Assembly (NCBI GenBank): GCA_002393195.1
Contig: DGIK01000009.1
Coordinates: 1 to 22,448, forward strand
Direction: 5' to 3'
Length of the DNA stretch: 22,448 nt
Source: Bacteroidales bacterium UBA3824
Lineage (GTDB): Bacteria > Bacteroidota > Bacteroidia > Bacteroidales > UBA3824
Made by a program: the position numbers and the translations under genes. Shown here in pieces: positions 1-6,413 of this stretch (the first letter of the stretch is position 1; each line of letters starts with the position of its first letter). A model generated the notes under the pieces. The model was not told the origin of the DNA. It saw only the letters and a program-made list of their open reading frames with translations, and did no database searches.

Positions 1-123
1 ATGGACCAGCTCGAAGCCGCCGGCATCGTGGGTCCCGCCGAAGGCAGCAAGCCACGCAAGGTATATATCGACTCCGAATACGCCCTCGAACAATTCATCC
101 AAAATCTCGACCGCAGCCTGTGA
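1..123 (+). CDS. ftsK: DNA translocase FtsK, C-terminal end (partial)
   Basis: The frame is open from base 1 and stops at TGA 121-123, so only the last 40 residues are present; the first ATG in the window is an internal methionine. The residues MDQLEAAGIVGPAEGSKPRK match the end of the FtsK gamma domain, the winged helix that reads chromosomal KOPS sites and activates XerCD at dif during division. The rest of the ATPase lies upstream of the window. A LolA-type gene follows after 77 nt; ftsK followed by lolA is a common bacterial arrangement, which supports both calls. Confidence 0.88.
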   Translation: MDQLEAAGIVGPAEGSKPRKVYIDSEYALEQFIQNLDRSL

Positions 124-200
124 CGCAAAAAAAATCTTCACTCTGATTGCGCGTCATCAACTATTTATGCAGTAGTAACAAACAAATAAAGCATAATACC

Positions 201-908
201 ATGAAAATCATTACAAAAGTATTGTCAGCAGCAATAATGGCGTTGCTCTTTGTAGCACCCGCAATGGCGCAGGACGACGCTCACGATCCCGCCGCCAAGA
301 AAATCCTCGACAAGGTGCAGCAGACCACGCAGAGCTACCAGACGCTCCGCGCATCATTCGACTGGACTCTCGAAAACAAGGCAGAGAAGACCAAGGACAC
401 CAAGAGTGGATTCATGTTTCTCAAAGGTGGCAAATACAAATTGATACTTGCTGGCACAGAGATGTTTAGCGACGGCACTACGATGTGGACTTACTCCAAG
501 GATGCCAACGAAATCACCATCTCCGACGTGGAGGAGGACGAAGACAATATCATCAGCAATCCTACAAAGATATTCGACCTCTACCAAAAAGGCTTCAAGT
601 ACGCCCTCAAAGGCGAGGAGCAGCGCAGTGTAAAGGTAAAGAAAGACGGCAAGGTGGTCTCCGAGAAAAAGATGTGCCAAATCATCGACCTCTACCCCGA
701 GAAGCCCAAGGGCAAGGAATTTCATACCGTGGAGCTCGTCATCGTGAAGGAGACGGCGCAGATAGCCACCATCGACATCAAATTCAAGAACGGCAGCGAC
801 CAAATCATCGAAATCACCGAATACAAGCCAAACGCCACAATGGCGGACGCGCTCTTCACCTACGACCCCGCCAAATATCCCGGCGCGGAAGTCAACGACA
901 TGAGGTAG
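201..908 (+). CDS. lolA: LolA-like periplasmic outer-membrane lipoprotein carrier
   Basis: A protein of 235 residues. I chose the ATG at 201 over the upstream in-frame ATG at 147 because it opens directly into a signal peptide: two lysines, a hydrophobic run and a cleavage site after Ala-Met-Ala (about residue 23). The mature part has the LolA/LolB-like layout: an N-terminal helix with an ILDKVQQTTQSYQTLRASF-type segment, then alternating beta strands including FMFLKGGKYKL and MWTYSKDANEITI, and a late YPEKP turn. LolA family proteins receive lipoproteins from the LolCDE transporter and carry them across the periplasm. The position just after ftsK fits. No convincing promoter was seen in the 77-nt gap. 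A strong terminator follows at 953-995. Confidence 0.8.
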   Translation: MKIITKVLSAAIMALLFVAPAMAQDDAHDPAAKKILDKVQQTTQSYQTLRASFDWTLENKAEKTKDTKSGFMFLKGGKYKLILAGTEMFSDGTTMWTYSKDANEITISDVEEDEDNIISNPTKIFDLYQKGFKYALKGEEQRSVKVKKDGKVVSEKKMCQIIDLYPEKPKGKEFHTVELVIVKETAQIATIDIKFKNGSDQIIEITEYKPNATMADALFTYDPAKYPGAEVNDMR

Positions 909-952
909 GGCGGCTATTTAGATACCAACATCACACCTTATATATAGATACG

Positions 953-995
953 ACGGTTGCAATGTGTCGGACAAGGCAGATTGCAACCGTTTTTT
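953..995 (+). terminator. Rho-independent terminator after lolA
   Basis: Perfect 11-bp inverted repeat ACGGTTGCAAT (953-963) and ATTGCAACCGT (980-990) with a 16-nt loop, followed directly by a T run through 995. It separates the ftsK/lolA unit from the HU promoter. Confidence 0.9.
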
Positions 996-1046
996 CGCGT
1001 ATTTGACAGAATATCAAAAAAAAACGAAAAAAATCTTTCAAAAAAA

Positions 1047-1078
1047 TTTTATTTATCTTGCAAAAACCCTTATATTTG
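1047..1078 (+). promoter_or_regulatory. Bacteroidota promoter for the HU gene
   Basis: A perfect -7 element TATATTTG lies at 1071-1078 and a weaker TTTT -33-like element at 1047-1050, 20 nt apart, inside an A/T-rich tract (about 1010-1060) that may act as an UP-like region. The predicted start near 1081 leaves a leader of about 45 nt before the ATG at 1126. Confidence 0.6.
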
Positions 1079-1125
1079 CAGTCGGAAAAAATCAATAGTA
1101 AAACGTATTAAATAACAATAACAAA

Positions 1126-1410
1126 ATGACAAAAGCAGACATCGTAAACGAGATTTCCAAGAACACGGGAATTGAGAAAGTAACTGTCCAGAAGGCTGTC
1201 GAGGCGTTCATGGACACCATCAAAGATGCGTTGGTTGCAGAGAAGAACGTATATCTTCGTGGATTCGGCAGCTTCGTTATCAAGAAGAGGGCCCAGAAGA
1301 CTGCGCGCAACATCTCCAAGAACACTACGATTGTGATTCCGGAGCACAACATCCCTGCGTTCAAGCCTTCTAAGGTTTTCGTCGGCGAAGTTAAAGATAA
1401 GAAGAAATAA
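1126..1410 (+). CDS. HU/IHF-family DNA-binding protein
   Basis: A protein of 94 residues, the usual HU length. The N-terminal helix pair (MTKADIVNEISKNTGI... to about residue 45) is the dimerisation region. It is followed by the hallmark RGFGSF turn (about residues 47-52) and the DNA-binding arm ending in PAFKPSK (about 80-86); the tail is lysine-rich. HU dimers bend and compact DNA in the nucleoid. The arm has ARNISKNT in place of the common RNPxTGE, a form I associate with Bacteroidota HU proteins. It is first in a cluster with the 29-residue basic protein and RNase G, and has its own consensus promoter. Orthology to a specific hup or ihf gene cannot be decided by eye. Confidence 0.93.
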   Translation: MTKADIVNEISKNTGIEKVTVQKAVEAFMDTIKDALVAEKNVYLRGFGSFVIKKRAQKTARNISKNTTIVIPEHNIPAFKPSKVFVGEVKDKKK

Positions 1411-1483
1411 GTCGTGTATATCACGCGATTTGTCATCTTTTTTAGAATAGTCAACCTTATTTATTAACACAAAAACTCCAAAA

Positions 1484-1573
1484 ATGCCAAGCGGAAAGAA
1501 GAGAAAACGCCACAAGATGGCTACTCACAAGCGCAAAAAACGTCTGCGCAAGGACAGGCACAAGAAGAAATAG
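1484..1573 (+). CDS. Very small basic protein, bS22/mS38 (AURKAIP1/COX24 C-terminal)-like ribosomal protein
   Basis: A 29-codon frame, ATG 1484 to TAG 1571-1573, encodes a protein that is almost entirely Lys, Arg and His with a pattern of the form KRKRHKMATHKRKKRLRK. The motif (basic block, Met, His-Lys, basic block) resembles the C-terminal domain of mitochondrial ribosomal protein mS38 (AURKAIP1, yeast Cox24) and actinobacterial bS22, which lie on the small subunit near the decoding region. It sits 73 nt after the HU gene and 67 nt before RNase G, with no promoter or terminator seen between, so it is probably cotranscribed. It is easily missed by gene callers because of its length. The family assignment is from motif memory; ribosomal location in this organism is inference. 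Confidence 0.75.
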   Translation: MPSGKKRKRHKMATHKRKKRLRKDRHKKK

Positions 1574-1605
1574 CAGATTCTTGTACTTCCCCTAACTCTA
1601 TTACC

Positions 1606-1620
1606 TCTGTATCATACAGA
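1606..1620. repeat. 15-nt palindrome upstream of RNase G
   Basis: TCTGTATCATACAGA has 7-bp perfect arms around one central C. It ends 20 nt before the GTG start of RNase G. It could be a DNA operator, a small RNA hairpin (6 bp, 3-nt loop) near the ribosome binding region, or chance. Confidence 0.4.
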
Positions 1621-1640
1621 TAAACTAAAACTGATACTAA

Positions 1641-3209
1641 GTGGACAACGAACAGGTAACTAATGATTTAGTTGTAAATGCTACAGAGTCGGAAGTGATA
1701 CTGGCCTTGCTTGAAGACAAGCGGCTGGTAGAGATTCACAAGGAGAAGAGGAACAGACGGTTTTGTGTAGGTGACATTTACTTAGGAAAAGTGAAGAAAA
1801 TAATGCCGGCCCTCAATGCGGCATTCGTAGATGTTGGATTCGAGAAGGACGCGTTCCTGCACTATCAGGATTTAGGGCCGCAATTCTCCACTTTGCACAA
1901 GTACATTCAGGTCGCCATCGACAATCCCAAGAACCTCAAGCCCCTGCAATCTATCAATCTAATGCCCGAAATCAACAAGAAGGGCAAGATTACCGAACAG
2001 CTGTCATCTGGTCAGAGGGTGGTTGTTCAGATTAGCAAGGAACCGATCAACACCAAGGGACCAAGGCTCACGTCCGAGGTCTCTATCGCGGGCAGGAACC
2101 TCGTGCTTCTGCCTTTCTCCGATAAGGTGTCGGTTTCCCAAAAAATTAAGTTGAAGGAAGAGCGCGAACGGCTTAGGCAGCTCATACAGTCTATCAAGCC
2201 AAAAAATTATGGCATCATCGTGCGCACCGAGGCGCAGAATAGACGTGTGGCTGTGCTCGACGCCGAAATCAAGTCGCTCGTGGAGAAATGGGAGTCGGCG
2301 CTCAAGGCGTTGGGGGGATGTTTCCCTCCAAAACTGCTCGCCGGCGAGATGGACGCCACTTCCACCATACTCCGCGACACTCTCAACAACTCGTTCAACA
2401 GCATCGTAGTAAACGACCCAGCCCTCTATCACGAGGCACGGTCGTTCATCTGCGACATCGCGCCAGAACAAGAGAAGATTGTAAAGCTCGATACCGACAA
2501 GACGCCGATTTTCGACCGTTACTTCAACATCAACAAACAGATCAAGCTCCTCTTTGGTAAGACTGTTACTTTCAAGAACGGTGCATACCTCATCATGGAG
2601 CATACGGAGGCTCTTTTTGTTATTGACGTCAATAGCGGCAACCGCGCAAGCAACACCGACCAGGAGTCAAATGCGCTTGACGTAAACCTCGCTGCCGCCG
2701 ACGAGATAGCACGCCAGCTCAGGCTAAGGGACATTGGCGGCATCATCGTGGTCGATTTCATCGACATGCACAAAAACGAAAACAAAAAGGAACTCTACGA
2801 CAGGATGCGTCAGGCGATGTCCAAGGACAAGACCAAACACAACATCCTGCCTCTCAGCAAATTCTGCCTCATGCAGATAACAAGGCAGCGCGTTAGGCCA
2901 GAGATGGACATGAAGACGCAGGAAACTTGTCCGTGCTGTGGTGGCACGGGTCAAATAACGTCCTCTATTGTGCTTGCCGACGAAATCGAGGACAATATCA
3001 AGAATGTCCTTGACGAAAATGTCGTAAGCAAGTTGTACCTGACTGTAAACCCAATCGTGGAGGCCTATCTGACCAAGGGCGTCATCTCGATAAGGATGAA
3101 GTGGATGCTGAAATACAAAGTCATGATTAAAATTATAGCCGACTCTGAATATGGCTTGATTAATTTCGCAATCCACGACGAAGACGGCGTACTCCTTAAC
3201 AATTACTAA
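1641..3209 (+). CDS. rng: Ribonuclease G/E family endoribonuclease
   Basis: A protein of 522 residues beginning at GTG 1641; the S1 RNA-binding domain follows at about residues 35-125 (DIYLGKVKKIMPALNAAFVD). The catalytic core is intact: Asp329 in FVIDVNSGN and Asp372 in IIVVDFIDM are 43 residues apart, the same spacing as the magnesium-binding Asp303 and Asp346 of E. coli RNase E. The zinc-link cysteines are Cys430 and Cys433 in CPCCGGTG. The protein ends soon after the core, without the long RNase E degradosome scaffold, so RNase G is the better name. The enzyme cleaves single-stranded A/U-rich RNA with a preference for 5'-monophosphate ends in rRNA maturation and mRNA decay. It is last in the HU/mS38-like cluster and is followed by a terminator at 3219-3261. 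Confidence 0.93.
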   Translation: MDNEQVTNDLVVNATESEVILALLEDKRLVEIHKEKRNRRFCVGDIYLGKVKKIMPALNAAFVDVGFEKDAFLHYQDLGPQFSTLHKYIQVAIDNPKNLKPLQSINLMPEINKKGKITEQLSSGQRVVVQISKEPINTKGPRLTSEVSIAGRNLVLLPFSDKVSVSQKIKLKEERERLRQLIQSIKPKNYGIIVRTEAQNRRVAVLDAEIKSLVEKWESALKALGGCFPPKLLAGEMDATSTILRDTLNNSFNSIVVNDPALYHEARSFICDIAPEQEKIVKLDTDKTPIFDRYFNINKQIKLLFGKTVTFKNGAYLIMEHTEALFVIDVNSGNRASNTDQESNALDVNLAAADEIARQLRLRDIGGIIVVDFIDMHKNENKKELYDRMRQAMSKDKTKHNILPLSKFCLMQITRQRVRPEMDMKTQETCPCCGGTGQITSSIVLADEIEDNIKNVLDENVVSKLYLTVNPIVEAYLTKGVISIRMKWMLKYKVMIKIIADSEYGLINFAIHDEDGVLLNNY

Positions 3210-3218
3210 CGAAATTCT

Positions 3219-3261
3219 TTGCGGTGCACCACTCGGTTTGGATGCGCCGCAATTTTTTTTT
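3219..3261 (+). terminator. Rho-independent terminator after RNase G
   Basis: A 10-bp stem TTGCGGTGCA (3219-3228) with TGCGCCGCAA (3243-3252), one G-U pair, a 14-nt loop and a run of nine T (3253-3261). It ends the HU to RNase G unit just before the promoter of the next gene. Confidence 0.85.
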
Positions 3262-3270
3262 ACATTCTTG

Positions 3271-3301
3271 TTTGTAGTTTCGATTAGTTTTGCTACCTTT
3301 G
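3271..3301 (+). promoter_or_regulatory. Bacteroidota promoter for the EACC1-like gene and rimO
   Basis: TTTG (3271-3274), 19 nt, then a full-consensus -7 element TACCTTTG (3294-3301). The predicted start near 3304 gives a leader of about 31 nt. It lies directly behind the RNase G terminator, so the EACC1-like gene and rimO form a separate unit. Confidence 0.75.
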
Positions 3302-3334
3302 GACTTGAAAAATGAATCCAAAAATATCTGAAAA

Positions 3335-3772
3335 ATGAAAGTGAAAATAGAATACGCCAAGGGAAATCCAACCAAGGAAGACCTTATGGCACTGCAAGCC
3401 TTCATCGAAAGGAAAAAGATAAAGGGTGTGTCCCGTATAGGCCTCGCCACTACGCGTCCCAAGAAAGGCGAGATGGGCTCGGGCATTGCATCGGCTCTCT
3501 CGGCGTTGATTGGTTCTGCCACCGAGCCGCTCACTACGCTTGCTATGGCTCTTGTGGAGTGGGTGAAGCTCAAGCGGAGCGAAATCCGCCTTGTAGGCAC
3601 CAGCGGCGCAGAAATCTGCATCTCGGGAAAGGTAAAGGACAAGGATCTCCAGAACGCCCTCGAAAAGTTTTTCATGCAGGAAAAGGCCAACGTGAAGGCT
3701 GGCGCAAAACGTGCCTCAAAGCCTACGCCGCCGCCTCCGCCACAGGCGCAACAGCCCGGCGACAACAAATAA
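3335..3772 (+). CDS. EACC1-like (effector-associated constant component 1) small protein
   Basis: A protein of 145 residues with no signal peptide or membrane segment. The core resembles the EACC1 domain: an N-terminal beta strand (KVKIEY), a helix (about 14-29, KEDLMALQAFIERKKI), a GEMGSGIASALSALIGS stretch (about 45-61), a second helix ending in LVEWVKLKRSEIRL (about 73-86), and a final strand pair with GAEICISG followed by KDKDLQNALEKFF. The last 30 residues are an Ala/Lys/Pro tail with six prolines in a row. In the literature EACC1 is a constant partner of caspase-like and other effectors in NTP-dependent conflict systems, chiefly in multicellular bacteria. Here no effector is adjacent: rimO follows after 21 nt and the gene has its own promoter. 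The family call is from pattern memory, and the function in this setting is unknown. Confidence 0.55.
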   Translation: MKVKIEYAKGNPTKEDLMALQAFIERKKIKGVSRIGLATTRPKKGEMGSGIASALSALIGSATEPLTTLAMALVEWVKLKRSEIRLVGTSGAEICISGKVKDKDLQNALEKFFMQEKANVKAGAKRASKPTPPPPPQAQQPGDNK

Positions 3773-3793
3773 GCAATACATACATCTCAACAA

Positions 3794-5110
3794 ATGCACA
3801 AAAAGAAACTCGCAATCATTACCCTCGGTTGCAGCAAAAATCTTGTGGACAGCGAGGACATCGCCACGCGCATCCACAGCAGATACGACGTTGTTTTTGA
3901 CGATGACAACGCCAACGCCGACATCGTGCTTATCAACACGTGTGGATTCATCCTCGACGCCAAGCAGGAGAGCATCGATACTATAATGGAATACATCAAC
4001 CTCAAAAACGAGGGCAAGATTCAGCGGCTCTTTGTATTTGGTTGTTTATCACAACGTTACAAGAAAGAACTCGCCGCCGATATTCCCGAAGTGGACGAAT
4101 TTTTTGGTGTTGATAGTATTAATGAAATCCTCGATCGTCTCGATTGCGACGACCTCAGCAAGTCGGTTGTCAAGGAGCCGAGGATGATTTCTACGCCGCC
4201 GCACACCGCATATATCAAGGTGTCGGAGGGCTGCGACAGATATTGCGCTTTTTGTGCAATTCCCTATATCAGAGGGCATTACGTATCGCGACCGATGGAC
4301 GAGATTATTGACGAAGTATCGAGACTCGCCCAGAATGGCACTCGCGAGTTCAATCTTATTGCGCAGGATTTGAGCTATTACGGCAAAGATTTGTATGGCG
4401 AATACCGATTGCCAGAGCTTGTGGAGGCTTTGGCGGATATTGAGGGTGTTAAGTGGATTCGCTTGCATTATACGTATCCTAACAACTTCCCGCTCAGGAC
4501 GTTGGACATCATGCGCAACAATCCCAAGGTCTGCAAGTATCTCGATATTCCGCTCCAGCACATCAACGACAATGTTTTGACTAAGATGAAGCGCGGACAC
4601 TCGCGCGCCGAAACGCTTGAACTTTTGAAAAAATTCCGCGAGCAAGTCCCCGATATTGCGCTGAGAACCACTTTGTTGGTTGGTTTTCCTGGCGAAACCG
4701 ACAAGGCGTTTGAGGAGTTGGTGGAGTTCGTTAAGGAAACCAAATTTGACCGTCTCGGCGTATTCCCGTATTCTGTGGAAGAAGGCACGTACAGCGCGGA
4801 GCATTACGCCGACCGCATTTCCAAGAAGAAAAAGCAGGAACGCGCTGACCGCATCATGTCCATCCAGCAAAAAATTTCGCTGCAACTCAACGCCGCCAAA
4901 ATCGGTCGCGAGTTTGAAATCGTGGTCGATAGGGTGGAGGGCGATTATTTCATTGGGCGCACCCAATACGATTCGCCCGAAGTGGATTGCGAAGTGCTTG
5001 TAAAGACTGCCGACGCGCCAAACTTCCAAATCGGTGGTTTCTACAATGTGGTAATCACTGATGCCGAGGAGTTTGACCTCTATGCGCGACCTGTTATATC
5101 CAAAAATTAA
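3794..5110 (+). CDS. rimO: Ribosomal protein uS12 Asp methylthiotransferase RimO
   Basis: A protein of 438 residues. The N-terminal UPF0004/MTTase domain supplies Cys13 (TLGCSKNLVDSE), Cys50 (INTCGF) and Cys84 (FGCLSQRY), ligands of the auxiliary [4Fe-4S] cluster. The radical-SAM core has Cys147, Cys151 and Cys154 in the motif GCDRYCAFCAIPYIRG. A C-terminal TRAM domain covers about the last 65 residues. The LGCSKNLVDSE and AIPYIRG motifs favour RimO over MiaB. RimO adds a methylthio group to the conserved aspartate of ribosomal protein uS12, using two SAM molecules and sulfur. It lies 21 nt behind the EACC1-like gene and probably shares its promoter. Its last three codons (Ser-Lys-Asn) lie inside the shared terminator repeat at 5097-5181. 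Confidence 0.96.
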   Translation: MHKKKLAIITLGCSKNLVDSEDIATRIHSRYDVVFDDDNANADIVLINTCGFILDAKQESIDTIMEYINLKNEGKIQRLFVFGCLSQRYKKELAADIPEVDEFFGVDSINEILDRLDCDDLSKSVVKEPRMISTPPHTAYIKVSEGCDRYCAFCAIPYIRGHYVSRPMDEIIDEVSRLAQNGTREFNLIAQDLSYYGKDLYGEYRLPELVEALADIEGVKWIRLHYTYPNNFPLRTLDIMRNNPKVCKYLDIPLQHINDNVLTKMKRGHSRAETLELLKKFREQVPDIALRTTLLVGFPGETDKAFEELVEFVKETKFDRLGVFPYSVEEGTYSAEHYADRISKKKKQERADRIMSIQQKISLQLNAAKIGREFEIVVDRVEGDYFIGRTQYDSPEVDCEVLVKTADAPNFQIGGFYNVVITDAEEFDLYARPVISKN

Positions 5111-5181
5111 AAGAATGAAGAAGAATTAAAAGAATCAAAAAATTCTTTCCATTTGTGTGAAATTCTTTTAATTTTTGGATA
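5097..5181. terminator. Bidirectional terminator shared by rimO and the convergent rluA-type gene
   Basis: A perfect 20-bp inverted repeat joins 5097-5116 and 5162-5181; it contains the stop codons of both converging genes and makes each end in Ser-Lys-Asn. A second hairpin is nested inside: AAAGAAT (5129-5135) and ATTCTTT (5142-5148). The 12-mer AATTAAAAGAAT also occurs as a direct repeat at 5105 and 5124. The stem is A/T-rich, with T-rich 3' arms on both strands. Confidence 0.75.
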
Positions 5182-5854
5182 AAGAAGATTCCTCAAAGAA
5201 TTTCCACAATTTGTCGTCCGGCACTGGCGCGGTAATGTCTATTTCCACCTTGCTGACCGGATGCACGAATTGTACGCGGCGGGCGTGAAGCGAGAGTCCG
5301 CCGTCGGGGTTGCTGCGAGGATAGCCGTATTTGAGGTCGCCTTTTACTGGGCAGCCGATGTTGGCGAGTTGGCAGCGGATTTGATGGTGGCGACCCGTCA
5401 AGAGTTCGATTTCCCAAAGGTAATAGCGGTCTGACGCGCTGAGTATCTTGTAGTTGAGTATGGCTTTCTTAGCCTCCTTGGATTCTTGTTTGGCGATGAA
5501 CGATTTGTTGAGCTTTTCGTTTTTCTGAATGAAATTTTCCAATGTGCCTTCCTCTTGTGGCGGCTTGTTGGCGGTGATTGCCCAATAGGTTTTGTGTATG
5601 TTGCCGTCGCGGAACATTGCGTTGAGCCTCGTCAACGCCTTGCTCGTCCGTGCAAAAACTACAATGCCCGATGTTGGGCGGTCGAGACGGTGCGGCAACC
5701 CGATGAACACGTCGCCGGGCTTGCAATATTTTTCCTTGATGTAAGTTTTCACGCTGTCCATCAGCGTCTTATCGCCGGTCTTGTCTGCCTGCACGATTTC
5801 ATTTACCGTTTTGGAAACGATGATTATATGATTGTCTTCGTAAAGTACCTGCAT
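5168..5854 (-). CDS. RluA-family 23S rRNA/tRNA pseudouridine synthase
   Basis: A protein of 228 residues without an S4 RNA-binding domain, like RluA, RluF-length or TruC-type enzymes. The catalytic motif is GLPHRLDRPTSGIVVFA with Asp58 as the nucleophile; the downstream ELLTGRHHQIRCQLANIG stretch is the second hallmark of the RluA family, and the start LYEDNHIIIVSK is typical. It turns uridine into pseudouridine in structured RNA; the exact target cannot be read from the sequence. It starts 14 nt after the stop of the DUF1810 gene, so the two form a small minus-strand operon driven by the promoter at 6333-6362. It converges on rimO and shares its terminator. Confidence 0.9.
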   Translation of the reverse strand: MQVLYEDNHIIIVSKTVNEIVQADKTGDKTLMDSVKTYIKEKYCKPGDVFIGLPHRLDRPTSGIVVFARTSKALTRLNAMFRDGNIHKTYWAITANKPPQEEGTLENFIQKNEKLNKSFIAKQESKEAKKAILNYKILSASDRYYLWEIELLTGRHHQIRCQLANIGCPVKGDLKYGYPRSNPDGGLSLHARRVQFVHPVSKVEIDITAPVPDDKLWKFFEESSLSKN

Positions 5855-5868
5855 GATTTTCTGTGTTC

Positions 5869-6309
5869 TTATTTCGTGACCTCAGTGTCATTTAATTTAT
5901 TTAGCGTAAGTTCGCAGCGTTTGCCGTCATAAAAAGCGTCCAATACTTCGGCAAACACCGAATTGGGTTCTATGGCGTCAAACAATGTCATTGAGGAGCG
6001 CACTTTTTTGGCGTCGATGCCGCCAAGGATTTGCTGCGCCCGCTTGCCTTTGTGCATCAGCAATGCTCTCGAAATCTCCTTCAAACGGCTGTTAAGTGTC
6101 TCATTTTTAAGGTATTCCTCAGCCTCTGAGCGTCCGCGTATGCCGTAATATTGGCTCATCTCGCTCAGTCCAAGTCCCTCTATTTGCGGAAACACATACC
6201 AAATCCAGTGTCCCCATTTGCAGCCGTCGTTGATTTCCTTCAATGCCTCCTGATAGGCGGAGTGCGCGTCTTGCGCCTTTATAAACCTTTCTATGCCAGT
6301 TGTTTTCAT
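5869..6309 (-). CDS. DUF1810 family protein
   Basis: A protein of 146 residues, close to the usual DUF1810 length. Family marks are the start IERFIKAQDAHSAYQEALKE, the strongly conserved GHWIWYVFPQIEGLGLS (about residues 34-50), a YGIRGRSEAEEYL helix, and the late SSMTLFDAIEP segment. No signal peptide or membrane helix is seen, so it is cytoplasmic. Some databases carry the name 'calpastatin' for this family; nothing here supports that. The biochemical function is not established to my knowledge. It is first in an operon with the pseudouridine synthase and divergent from rarA, with promoters that overlap at 6356-6363. Confidence 0.85.
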   Translation of the reverse strand: MKTTGIERFIKAQDAHSAYQEALKEINDGCKWGHWIWYVFPQIEGLGLSEMSQYYGIRGRSEAEEYLKNETLNSRLKEISRALLMHKGKRAQQILGGIDAKKVRSSMTLFDAIEPNSVFAEVLDAFYDGKRCELTLNKLNDTEVTK

Positions 6310-6332
6310 GGTTTCAAATTTTTTTGTGATTA

Positions 6333-6362
6333 CAAAGATAGATATTTTTTGTGGAATTGCAA
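6333..6362 (-). promoter_or_regulatory. Promoter for the DUF1810-rluA operon
   Basis: Read on the minus strand: TTG at 6362-6360, 19 nt, then a full-consensus -7 element TATCTTTG at 6340-6333. The predicted start near 6330 gives a leader of about 21 nt. The TTG lies in the palindrome ATTGCAAT, which also supplies the rarA -33 element. Confidence 0.65.
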
Positions 6363-6390
6363 TTTTGGTGCGTGATTTTTATTAATTTTG
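6357..6390 (+). promoter_or_regulatory. Promoter for rarA
   Basis: TTG at 6357-6359 and a full-consensus -7 element TAATTTTG at 6383-6390; the 23-nt gap is slightly long. The predicted start near 6393 gives a leader of about 21 nt. Confidence 0.6.
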
Positions 6391-6413
6391 CAAAAATATA
6401 ATACGATTACCTT

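Noticed and set aside
162..169. TATTTATG as a -7 element for the LolA-like gene
   Set aside because: It mismatches TAnnTTTG and has no -33 element at a workable distance.
147..200. Upstream in-frame start for the LolA-like gene at 147
   Set aside because: It would put 18 polar residues before a clear signal peptide; the ATG at 201 opens directly into it.
201..220. Near-identical starts (Met-Lys-Ile-Ile-Thr-Lys) of the LolA-like protein and the T9SS cargo protein at 15521
   Set aside because: The match is limited to six residues with different codons and is ordinary signal-peptide similarity.
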